Assembly: GCA_045594305.1 (NCBI GenBank)
Contig: JAZNYH010000078.1
Span: forward strand, 13,056-77,055
Direction of reading: 5' to 3'
DNA length: 64,000 nt
Origin: RGIG2000 sp045594305
Lineage (GTDB): Bacteria > Bacillota > Clostridia > Oscillospirales > CAG-272
Below are positions 8,552 to 16,406 of the stretch, in pieces. The first letter of the stretch is position 1; each line of letters opens with the position of its first letter. The position numbers and the translations under genes are program-made. A model generated the notes under the pieces. That model was not told where the DNA came from and did no database searches. It worked only from the letters and a program-made list of their open reading frames with translations.

Positions 8552-9797
8552 ATTCGTGATTAAGGAATTTTGTGTATTTTTTGAACGAAAGACCTGCAAA
8601 GGCAAGCCCAAACAGACAAATGCCAATCCATAAAACAATTGTAGGACGCCAGCCAAAATGCTCTGAAACGAGAGCGATTCCGTACATAGAGCCAGCAGCG
8701 CCTATGTATGTGCAGGCATTACAAAAGCCACCAATTGTAGAGGTTCTTCCACTCTTTGCAAATCTACCGGGAACGCACGATATAAGAAGGAAATTGCACG
8801 AGTGCATGCACGCACAAATAAGACTTGCAAGTAGCAAGCAGATTATTCTGCATACAACCATATCAAAGCCAATTAAAATAGCAAGAGGAATACAAAGCAC
8901 GGTTGAGATGGCAAACAAAATACCACCCCCACGAGCCTCGTTATTAAACACACGCCCCTTGTGAATTATTCTTACAACAAAAAGACTTATAATAGAGAAT
9001 ATAGGGAGCATCACCGAAACCAAAATGGACTCCGAGCTGTCACGACCAAACGCCTCGCTATAAAGAGTAGGAAGCCACGATTCAATACCATCACGAAGAA
9101 AGCCCATGGCAATTATGCAAACGAAAATCAAAAGCACTCCTGAGCCTGAAAAGACCTTCATAAGTGGCTCGCTTGTAGAGGCAGACTCTGCTTGCTCAGC
9201 CCTTGGCGAGTGCTCTATATCGCTTTCCTTAAATATAAAGCACATAGTCAAAAGGAAAATTACGCCAACCACAGCGCAGAATATGCTTGATGTGAAGAAA
9301 ACGCTCTCCCAAGACATAAAGCTTATACAAATAGGAGCATAAACATATAAAACAATTGTAGAAATATGAGCGCCACAGGTTACAACCAAATTCGCAGTAA
9401 CATATTTTTCGTGACTGAGATTGCAAGCAAGAATACGAACGATAGGTGGCCACAAAAGAGCCTGAGCAAAGCCGTTTATCGCCCAAACAGGTATCATAAG
9501 ATACTGATTTGTCAAAAGAGGCAGAGCAAGATTGCAAAGAGCAGATATCATAAGTCCTGAGAACATAAGAAACTTAGGTGGGAGTCTATCTCCCAAATAT
9601 CCGCTAATTAGCTGACCTGCACCATAGAAGATAAACAGAGCAGTGCCAACCATTCCTGCGACATTCTTGTCAAGCACATTGTTTTTCAGCATATCGACCA
9701 TTACAACAGCAAAGGTCTTTCTTGAAAAATAGCTCGCAAAGTATGCAATTGTACACATTAAAACTATTCCCTTTTTGGAATAGTGAGCCTTTATCAT
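8550..9797 (-). CDS. MFS transporter, organophosphate:phosphate antiporter-like
   Basis: 415 residues with about twelve hydrophobic segments. The first block (IAYFASYFSRKTFAVVMVDML) and GYLGDRLPPKFLMFSGL resemble the OPA branch of the major facilitator superfamily (GlpT/UhpT/UhpC), whose members exchange glycerol-3-phosphate or hexose-phosphates for phosphate. The substrate cannot be decided from sequence alone. RBS GGAG lies 8-9 bases before the ATG. It is in its own transcription unit: a promoter at 9837-9865 follows the valS terminator. It is the closest sugar-related transporter to the glycoside hydrolase region. Confidence 0.82.
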   Translation of the reverse strand: MIKAHYSKKGIVLMCTIAYFASYFSRKTFAVVMVDMLKNNVLDKNVAGMVGTALFIFYGAGQLISGYLGDRLPPKFLMFSGLMISALCNLALPLLTNQYLMIPVWAINGFAQALLWPPIVRILACNLSHEKYVTANLVVTCGAHISTIVLYVYAPICISFMSWESVFFTSSIFCAVVGVIFLLTMCFIFKESDIEHSPRAEQAESASTSEPLMKVFSGSGVLLIFVCIIAMGFLRDGIESWLPTLYSEAFGRDSSESILVSVMLPIFSIISLFVVRIIHKGRVFNNEARGGGILFAISTVLCIPLAILIGFDMVVCRIICLLLASLICACMHSCNFLLISCVPGRFAKSGRTSTIGGFCNACTYIGAAGSMYGIALVSEHFGWRPTIVLWIGICLFGLAFAGLSFKKYTKFLNHE

Positions 9798-9836
9798 AAC
9801 TTCATCTCCAAAGGTAATTTACTACTAAACATATGA

Positions 9837-9865
9837 ATATTAACACAAAAGAATTACAAAATCAA
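9837..9865 (-). promoter_or_regulatory. Promoter of the MFS transporter gene
   Basis: On the minus strand: TTGATT, 17-base spacer, TAATAT, 40 bases before the start codon. Confidence 0.55.
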
Positions 9866-9874
9866 TAGATAAGC

Positions 9875-9906
9875 AAAAAATAGCGAGCACTTTTCGTGCT
9901 CGCTAT
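9875..9906 (-). terminator. Terminator of valS
   Basis: Minus-strand stem ATAGCGAGCAC / GTGCTCGCTAT with a five-base loop followed by six T, directly after the valS stop. Confidence 0.92.
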
Positions 9907-9909
9907 CAA

Positions 9910-12534
9910 TTAAAGTGCTTTAAGAGCGTCGAGAATACCCTGCTTAGTGCTTTCGTACTTAGCAAGCTTTTCTCTTTCAAGAGCAACAACTCTTTCAGGA
10001 GCCTTCTTTACAAACTCCTCGTTTGAAAGCTTCTTAACAAGACGGTCAATCTCGCCTTGAACCTTTGCAAGCTCACCATTAAGACGAGCAAGCTCCTTTT
10101 CAGTATCAACCATATCAGCCATAGGAATATAAACTGTTGCTGAGTGGGTGATAATTTGAACAGCGTTATCTCCATTGTAGCTATCAACAACCTCAACCTC
10201 GGATGCAGATGCAAGAGCCTTGAAGAAGTCGTAGGTGCTTGGAGCAAAGGATGCCTTGTATGGAGTTGTGATATATAGCTTAGCCTTTCTTGATGGTGGA
10301 ACATTCATTTCACTTCTTCTTGCTCTAACAGCATCAATAACAGCGATAATTCTTTCCATATCCTCGCACTCTGCATCGAAATCAAACGCAGAATTTACCT
10401 CGGGATAGGTAGAAATCATAATGCTGTCGCAAGCCTCGAAGTGAGGTAGAGATTGATAAATCTCCTCTGTGATAAATGGAATGAATGGGTGAAGAAGCTT
10501 AAGAATTGCTTCAAGAACATAAATAATAACATTCTGCGAAACCTTATTTTGCTCCGTTCCCTTAGCCATAAATGCAGGCTTTGAAAGCTCAATATACCAG
10601 CTACAAAATACATCCCAAACAAACTTGTAAAGCTCATCAAGAGCAATTCCAAGCTCATAAGCGTCAATTTGAGTACGAGCGGTTTTGATAAGAGCATTGA
10701 GCTTGCTCAAAATCCACTTGTCAGCAAGACCGAGCTTAGATGCCTCGGGAAGCTCTACCTTGTCAATGTCAATGTTCATCATAACAAAGCGAGATGCGTT
10801 CCAAAGCTTGTTTACAAAGTTACGAGCACTCTCAATTTTCTCATCAGAGAAGCGCATATCATTTCCAGGAGAGTTGCCAGTTGCAAGAGCAAAGCGGAGA
10901 GCATCAGCGCCGTACTTTTCGATAATAAGAAGTGGATCTATACCATTTCCAAGAGATTTGGACATTTTTCTGCCAAGTGCATCACGAACAAGACCGTGAA
11001 TAAGAACAGTATCAAAGGGCTTTTCATTCATATATTCAAGACCTGAGAAAATCATTCTTGATACCCAGAAGGTGATAATATCATAGCCCGTTACGAGAGT
11101 GTTAGTTGGATAGAAGTATTTAAGGTCCTCGGTTTGATTTGGCCAACCAAGTGTTGAAAATGGCCAAAGAGCACTTGAAAACCATGTGTCAAGCGTGTCA
11201 GGGTCCTGACGCATAGCCTTGCCACACTTAGGGCAGGTAGCCTCTCCATTTTTAGTAACTACAATCTCGCCACAATCATCACAGTAGAAGGCAGGAATTC
11301 TATGTCCCCACCAAAGCTGACGGGAAATACACCAGTCACGGATATTTTCCATCCAGTGGAAGTAGTTCTTGTCAAAACGCTCAGGAACAAATCTAATCTC
11401 ACCAGAGCGAACAGCCTCAATAGCAGGCTTTGCAAGTGGCTCCATCTTAACAAACCATTGCATAGAAACCCTTGGCTCAACAGTTGTACCACAGCGATAG
11501 CAGGTTCCAACATTGTGAGCATAATCCTCAACCTTAATGAGGAAGCCGAGCCTTTCAAGGTCAGCAACAATAGCCTTGCGAGCCTCGAAGCGGTCCATTC
11601 CTGCGTAAGCAGGGTAGTCCTCGGTAATCTTAGCGTCATCAGTCATTACATTGATAATAGGAAGATTATGTCTGCGACCAACCTCAAAGTCATTAGGGTC
11701 GTGTGCAGGGGTGATTTTAACAACACCCGTACCAAAATCCATCTCAACATATTCATCGGCAATAACGGGGATTTCACGATTTACAAGAGGAATAAGAAGT
11801 GTCTTTCCAATAAGGTCCTTGTATCTTTCATCCTTTGGGTTTACTGCAACGGCAGTATCACCAAGCATTGTTTCAGGACGGGTTGTAGCAAATTCAAGAT
11901 AACCACTACCATCAGTAAATGGATATTTAATGTGCCAAAAATGACCGGCTTGCTCCTCGTATTCAACCTCTGCGTCGGAAATAGAGGTAAGACAATGAGG
12001 ACACCAGTTTATAATTCTTTCGCCACGATAAATAAGTCCCTTGTTATAGAGGCGAACAAATACCTCCTTAACAGCCTCGGAGCATCCCTCATCCATAGTA
12101 AAGCGCTCTCTTGTCCAGTCGCAAGATGAGCCGAGCTTTTTAAGCTGAGAAATAATTCTTCCACCGTATTGCTCCTTCCAAGCCCACGCTCTTTCGAGGA
12201 AGCCATCACGACCAATATCGTCCTTTGTAACGCCCTCCTTACGCATAGCCTCAACAATCTTTGCCTCGGTAGCAATAGATGCGTGGTCAGTTCCAGGTAG
12301 CCAAAGCGTACAATAGCCGTTCATTCTCTTATATCTAATAAGAATATCTTGAAGGGTATTGTCAAGGGCGTGTCCCATATGGAGCTGTCCTGTAATATTT
12401 GGTGGTGGAATAACAATAGAGAAGTGTGGCTTAGAGTGGTCGATAACAGGAGTGAAATAACCCTTATCGCACCAATCCTTGTAAATTCTTTCCTCAAACT
12501 CATTTGGGGAATATGTCTTTGCAAGCTCTTTCAT
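9910..12534 (-). CDS. valS: Valine--tRNA ligase (ValRS)
   Basis: 874 residues, class I synthetase of normal length. The HIGH-type signature is PPPNITGQLHMGHAL near residue 45 and the KMSKS loop is KMSKSLGNG. The editing (CP1) domain with its TTRPETMLGD motif, the zinc-type CPKCGKAMRQDPDTLDTW block, the anticodon-binding domain and a C-terminal coiled coil (ELARLNGELAKVQGEIDRL) are all visible. The start at 12534 is preferred over 12576 because AAAGGAG lies 8 bases before it and MKELAKTYSP is a normal ValRS N terminus. Expression is under the valine T-box just upstream. Confidence 0.97.
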   Translation of the reverse strand: MKELAKTYSPNEFEERIYKDWCDKGYFTPVIDHSKPHFSIVIPPPNITGQLHMGHALDNTLQDILIRYKRMNGYCTLWLPGTDHASIATEAKIVEAMRKEGVTKDDIGRDGFLERAWAWKEQYGGRIISQLKKLGSSCDWTRERFTMDEGCSEAVKEVFVRLYNKGLIYRGERIINWCPHCLTSISDAEVEYEEQAGHFWHIKYPFTDGSGYLEFATTRPETMLGDTAVAVNPKDERYKDLIGKTLLIPLVNREIPVIADEYVEMDFGTGVVKITPAHDPNDFEVGRRHNLPIINVMTDDAKITEDYPAYAGMDRFEARKAIVADLERLGFLIKVEDYAHNVGTCYRCGTTVEPRVSMQWFVKMEPLAKPAIEAVRSGEIRFVPERFDKNYFHWMENIRDWCISRQLWWGHRIPAFYCDDCGEIVVTKNGEATCPKCGKAMRQDPDTLDTWFSSALWPFSTLGWPNQTEDLKYFYPTNTLVTGYDIITFWVSRMIFSGLEYMNEKPFDTVLIHGLVRDALGRKMSKSLGNGIDPLLIIEKYGADALRFALATGNSPGNDMRFSDEKIESARNFVNKLWNASRFVMMNIDIDKVELPEASKLGLADKWILSKLNALIKTARTQIDAYELGIALDELYKFVWDVFCSWYIELSKPAFMAKGTEQNKVSQNVIIYVLEAILKLLHPFIPFITEEIYQSLPHFEACDSIMISTYPEVNSAFDFDAECEDMERIIAVIDAVRARRSEMNVPPSRKAKLYITTPYKASFAPSTYDFFKALASASEVEVVDSYNGDNAVQIITHSATVYIPMADMVDTEKELARLNGELAKVQGEIDRLVKKLSNEEFVKKAPERVVALEREKLAKYESTKQGILDALKAL

Positions 12535-12569
12535 ATAAAAACTCCTTTTAAGAAAATTTAACAAAATAA

Positions 12570-12800
12570 AAAGCACCCTGAAAAATCAGGGTGCAAAATA
12601 ACACGGTACCACCTGAATTTGCATATCAAAAATATGCACACTCAAAGTCCTTAACGCAGACCTACGCACAGGCTACTAAGCTCACCCGTGATGCTCCAAA
12701 GCTACCTTCATATCCCATACCTACCGTCTCACACCAGCCACGGCTCTCTTTAAGGAAGAGGGGATACTACTCCTCTTTTTCAACGCATTAAATTAGTATT
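12570..12800 (-). promoter_or_regulatory. Valine T-box leader of valS
   Basis: tRNA-sensing leader on the minus strand. The T-box core GGTGGTACCGTG is at 12600-12612 and is followed by the terminator stem GCACCCTG / CAGGGTGC (12573-12594) with a T run. Stem I holds AGTAGTA on its 5' side, and on its 3' side GTA GC TTTGGAG: the triplet GTA (12703-12705) is a valine codon and sits exactly where the Trp and Phe leaders of this window carry TGG and TTC. Uncharged tRNA-Val should favour the antiterminator and switch valS on. Confidence 0.93.
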
Positions 12801-12806
12801 TATGAT

Positions 12807-12836
12807 ATTTTACCACACACTACAACAATTTGTCAA
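12807..12836 (-). promoter_or_regulatory. Promoter of the valS T-box transcript
   Basis: TTGACA, 18-base spacer, TAAAAT on the minus strand, immediately before the T-box leader. Confidence 0.8.
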
Positions 12837-12880
12837 CAAAATATTAAAAATATTTGACAAGGCGTGAAATAAAATTATAT

Positions 12881-14341
12881 TTACTCAAAAATAATATCAA
12901 GCACATCAATAGCACCCGTGCCAAAATACTTAAAGTATAGAGGGTGCGTGCCATTTATCGACACATCACAAAGCACGCTTGTCCAAGCCTTAGCATCTTG
13001 TATAGCAAGCCTGCCTACGCCTTGACCATTTTCATCAAGCATAATATCAATAAATCCACTCGGCTTTATATCGCCTGAGCGATATCTAATGCCAATTCTT
13101 GAGCATGTATTGAAATCGAAATACTTGTAGCCAAAAAGACAGCCGTTTTCAATCTCGCAAAGAAATCTTTCATCATTTTTGCAAATGATATGCGGAAGTC
13201 TTTCGCCCTTGCACTCGCCATAGTGTAGCTTGTAATTGGTAAGAGCACAGCAAATTATCGCAGGATAAGAGCCGTCAGCAATAAGCGGAGAATCATTTAA
13301 TCCACACGAGGTAATCTCAACCTGCTCAATTTTGCCATTTGGCAATATCTCTATTTTTTCGGCACACCCTTGCCTTGAAAGCTCTGTTTTTGTTGTGTGG
13401 CGATGATAGAATACATACCACTGCCCATTTATCTCAATAATACTTCCGTGAATATTTCCCGTACGCATTATTTGATTTTGCACAGTCCTGCCCTTGTAGC
13501 CAATATCGCCATTTGAAACGATAACTCCACCAAAGACAAAATCCCTATCAGGGTAGTCACTTGTTGCATACGCAAGCTCGTGACCATTAAAGGTCGCATA
13601 AACGAAATAGTATTTTTCGCCCACCTTACGCATAGAGCTTGCCTCAAAGAATTCGTGACCATCAAACGATGTGCCTCTCATATCTCGCGGAAAGATACGC
13701 ACAGGGTTGCCCTTTACGGTTATCATATCATCACAAAGCTCTACAACAAACGGCCCCATAACGCCATCGGGTGTACCCTCGATTTGCTCACGGCTTTTCT
13801 TGAAGGTTGCAACTTGCCTTTGCATACCGTGCTCATAGTCGAAATCTCTTTCAAAATTCCACCACATACCATAATAGAGCCTTATTGTGCCGTTATCATT
13901 AATAAGCCCAGGGTCGAAGATAACCCCGTCCTGAAACAACTCGCCACTTGGCTTTCTTAGGTGACCTAAGAACTCAAACTCGCCCGAGGGAGAGGTAGAA
14001 ACTGCCACGCTCATAACATACGAGCAGTTGGGATAATCGTTTGCAAGGGAATAGTAAAGGTAATACCTTCCGTCATTTCCTTGAACTACATCGGGAGCAA
14101 ACATATACTTGTACTCGGGATATAATGGATCCCTTGATGCCTTGTATATAACGCCCTCATATCTCCAATCTCCAAGATCATTTATAGGAGCAGAGTAGGT
14201 CACATAATCAAGCATACAAAAGTGGTCGCCATTTTCCTTGTCGTGAGAGCCATAAATATACACTCTGTCACCAAAAATGTGAGGCTCACCATCGGGAATG
14301 TATTCATTAAGTGGCAAATATGGATTATAAGCCTGCTTCAT
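12881..14341 (-). CDS. Glycoside hydrolase family 43 with C-terminal carbohydrate-binding-like domain
   Basis: 486 residues without signal peptide, so probably cytoplasmic. The five-bladed propeller start (IPDGEPHIFGDRVYIYGSHD, residues 15-34) is typical of GH43 arabinofuranosidase/xylosidase/galactosidase enzymes. Candidate catalytic residues are Asp17 (base), Asp143 in FDPGLIND (pKa modulator) and Glu233 in EFFEASSMRK (acid). NIHGSIIEINGQWYVFYHRHT is the usual fifth-blade block. Residues about 360-486 look like a beta-sandwich of CBM6 type. It is the second gene of an operon, 8 bases after the GH3 gene, whose promoter lies at 16277-16305. Exact substrate unknown. Confidence 0.88.
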   Translation of the reverse strand: MKQAYNPYLPLNEYIPDGEPHIFGDRVYIYGSHDKENGDHFCMLDYVTYSAPINDLGDWRYEGVIYKASRDPLYPEYKYMFAPDVVQGNDGRYYLYYSLANDYPNCSYVMSVAVSTSPSGEFEFLGHLRKPSGELFQDGVIFDPGLINDNGTIRLYYGMWWNFERDFDYEHGMQRQVATFKKSREQIEGTPDGVMGPFVVELCDDMITVKGNPVRIFPRDMRGTSFDGHEFFEASSMRKVGEKYYFVYATFNGHELAYATSDYPDRDFVFGGVIVSNGDIGYKGRTVQNQIMRTGNIHGSIIEINGQWYVFYHRHTTKTELSRQGCAEKIEILPNGKIEQVEITSCGLNDSPLIADGSYPAIICCALTNYKLHYGECKGERLPHIICKNDERFLCEIENGCLFGYKYFDFNTCSRIGIRYRSGDIKPSGFIDIMLDENGQGVGRLAIQDAKAWTSVLCDVSINGTHPLYFKYFGTGAIDVLDIIFE

Positions 14342-14349
14342 AAAAACCT

Positions 14350-16230
14350 CTAAAATCTAACAGTTATTTTCTCGCCAACCCTTATAAATACCTTCTTAAA
14401 GTCCAAAAGCTCGGGGTGAGGCTCTGTCTTGAATTTCAAAACGGAATATGGTGTGTCCATACCACCCTTGTTGGTTAGCTCAACCTCGTTTTCGCTTATC
14501 CATTTTTCCTCAATTTGACCATATGTAAGACCGTGACCAAATGGATAGAGAGGAGTGCCCTTAAAGAACTTGTAGGTTCTGTTCTCCATACTATAATCTC
14601 TAAATGAAGGAAGGTCGTCATCTGAACGATAGAAGGTAACGGGCAAGCGTCCACTTGGAGATGCCTTGCCAAAGAGAATATCAGCAAGAGCATTACCACC
14701 CTGTGCACCAGGATAAAAGCATTGGAGCACAGCGTCGCATTTTTCGTCCTGCTCGCAAAGGGAAATACAGCTACCACTTATATTTACAAAAATAGTTGGC
14801 TTGCCAAGCTTAATAATTTCATCAAATAGCTTTCTTTGTGACTCGGGAAGCTGAATGTCCTTTTTGTCACCTGCAACATCGCCATTGTATGCATCGCCCT
14901 CCTCACCCTCAATTCCGGGATTTAAGCCCATGCACATAATAACAAGGTCGGCCTTGCTTGCGCAAATAATTCCCTCACGAAGCGGGAAGCCACCCCACAT
15001 GCTTGAGCCAATATCGGTAGGATGACAGCCAGTGGCAAAAAGCACCTTGCCGTCAAACGCATCTTGGATACCACGAAGCGGGGTTATGTATTTTGAAGGG
15101 TTACCGTTATAGTTTCCAATTAAAACGCTAAATCTATCACTGTTAGGACCAATTACGGCAATCGTTTTATATTTGCCCTTGTCAAGAGGCAAAATGCCAT
15201 TGTTTTTAAGAAGAACAATGCTTTCCTGTGCCATTTTTCTATTAAGGTCAGTATGCGTCTTGCATTCGACAACATCATAAGGAATTTTGTCATATTCGCA
15301 GTCATCATCAAACATTCCAAGACGGAAGCGTGCCTCAAATAGCTTCTCAACCGCTTCGGTAATTGTTTCCTCGCTTATAAGGTCCTGCTCATAAGCATCG
15401 TAAAGACTGAAATAGGCATCGCCACAGTTAAGATGACAGCCATTATTTAAAGCCAACGCAACGCTCTCAGCCTCGTTATCCGTGATTTTGTGACCTGCGT
15501 GAATATCTCTTATCGCACCGCAGTCGGAAACAACATAGCCCTTAAAGCCAAATTCGTCAAATAAAATGTCCTTAAGAAGCGTTTTGCTCGCACAGCATGC
15601 CTCGCCATTTACTCGGTTGTAAGCACCCATAACAGCAGAGGGGTCTGCATTGTCAATGCAATACTTAAACGCACTAAGATAGGTTTCATAAAGGTCCTTT
15701 TTTGAAACAATCGCATCAAAGCCGTGGCGCTCGTTTTCAGGACCACTATGAACAGCATAGTGCTTAATTGTTGCGTCAAGCTTGCGATATTTACCCTCGC
15801 CCTGAAGTCCCTTTATAAACGCAACACCCATCTTGCCCGTGAGATATGGGTCCTCACCATAGGTTTCGTGACCACGGCCCCATCTTGGATCTCTGAAAAT
15901 ATTTATATTCGGCGACCAAAAGGTGAGTCCTTGATATTGCTCGGTTGAGCCGAATTTTTTAAATTCATTGTATTTCGCCCTTGCCTCGGTTGATATAACA
16001 TCTGCAACCTTGTACATAAGCTCCGTGTTAAAGCTTGCACTAAGTCCTATAGCCTGTGGGAAAACAGTAGCACAGCCTTGTCTTGCAACTCCGTGTAAGC
16101 ACTCGTTCCACCAGTTATAGGCAGGAACACCCAATCGCTCAATAGCAGGGGCGTCATATCTCATTTGCCCCATTTTTTCCTCGAGCGTCATTTTTGAAAC
16201 CAATTCCTTAGCTCTTTCCAAAAAAGTCAT
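14350..16230 (-). CDS. Glycoside hydrolase family 3 (beta-glucosidase/beta-xylosidase type)
   Basis: 626 residues, no signal peptide. The N-terminal TIM barrel begins with LVSKMTLEEKMGQM and NWWNECLHGVAR; the nucleophile is Asp236 in VVSDCGAI. The second alpha/beta sandwich domain has the IAVIGPNSD and YNGNPSKYITPLRGI blocks, and the KFFKGTPLYPFGHGLTYG block closes it. The NWWNECLHG form is common in GH3 xylosidases. The C-terminal fibronectin-III-like domain is short (only about 50 residues after the GHGLTYG block), so the protein is smaller than typical 700-residue members. First gene of the GH3-GH43 operon. RBS TAGGAGAG before the ATG. Confidence 0.93.
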   Translation of the reverse strand: MTFLERAKELVSKMTLEEKMGQMRYDAPAIERLGVPAYNWWNECLHGVARQGCATVFPQAIGLSASFNTELMYKVADVISTEARAKYNEFKKFGSTEQYQGLTFWSPNINIFRDPRWGRGHETYGEDPYLTGKMGVAFIKGLQGEGKYRKLDATIKHYAVHSGPENERHGFDAIVSKKDLYETYLSAFKYCIDNADPSAVMGAYNRVNGEACCASKTLLKDILFDEFGFKGYVVSDCGAIRDIHAGHKITDNEAESVALALNNGCHLNCGDAYFSLYDAYEQDLISEETITEAVEKLFEARFRLGMFDDDCEYDKIPYDVVECKTHTDLNRKMAQESIVLLKNNGILPLDKGKYKTIAVIGPNSDRFSVLIGNYNGNPSKYITPLRGIQDAFDGKVLFATGCHPTDIGSSMWGGFPLREGIICASKADLVIMCMGLNPGIEGEEGDAYNGDVAGDKKDIQLPESQRKLFDEIIKLGKPTIFVNISGSCISLCEQDEKCDAVLQCFYPGAQGGNALADILFGKASPSGRLPVTFYRSDDDLPSFRDYSMENRTYKFFKGTPLYPFGHGLTYGQIEEKWISENEVELTNKGGMDTPYSVLKFKTEPHPELLDFKKVFIRVGEKITVRF

Positions 16231-16243
16231 AATACTCTCCTAA

Positions 16244-16297
16244 ATTAACAAGTTACCATCAAATGGCACTATAATTATTCTAACACACCTTGTTAAT
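16244..16297. promoter_or_regulatory. Inverted repeat spanning the GH3-GH43 promoter (candidate operator)
   Basis: ATTAACAAG at 16244-16252 and its exact reverse complement CTTGTTAAT at 16289-16297. The distal arm falls in the spacer of the minus-strand promoter and the other arm falls in the leader before the ribosome binding site, which is a typical position for a repressor that loops or blocks. The regulator is not known. Confidence 0.45.
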
Positions 16298-16305
16298 AAT
16301 TTCAA
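16277..16305 (-). promoter_or_regulatory. Promoter of the GH3-GH43 operon
   Basis: Minus strand TTGAAA, 17-base spacer, TAGAAT, 47 bases before the GH3 start codon. Confidence 0.65.
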
Positions 16306-16310
16306 TAAAT

Positions 16311-16334
16311 AAAAGCCTAAAAGTAGGCTTTTTT
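16311..16334. terminator. Hairpin with T runs between divergent GH3 and GH2 promoters
   Basis: AAAAGCCTA / TAGGCTTTT stem with AAAG loop. It looks like an intrinsic terminator in both directions but lies upstream of two divergent promoters, so it ends no obvious gene. It may insulate the two units. Confidence 0.55.
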
Positions 16335-16346
16335 AAGGCGTATTTG

Positions 16347-16375
16347 TTGAATTTCATCTATTGATATGTTATAAT
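16347..16375 (+). promoter_or_regulatory. Promoter of the GH2 beta-mannosidase gene
   Basis: TTGAAT, 17-base spacer, TATAAT with an extended -10 (TGT before TATAAT). The predicted start point near 16382 rules out the GTG at 16380 as start codon. Confidence 0.75.
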
Positions 16376-16406
16376 CGAAGTGATTAATTTGCTAAGGAGT
16401 GCCCTT

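Noticed and set aside
11302..12129. Plus-strand open frame of 275 codons
   Set aside because: It lies wholly inside valS on the opposite strand; ValRS is confirmed by its HIGH and KMSKS motifs.
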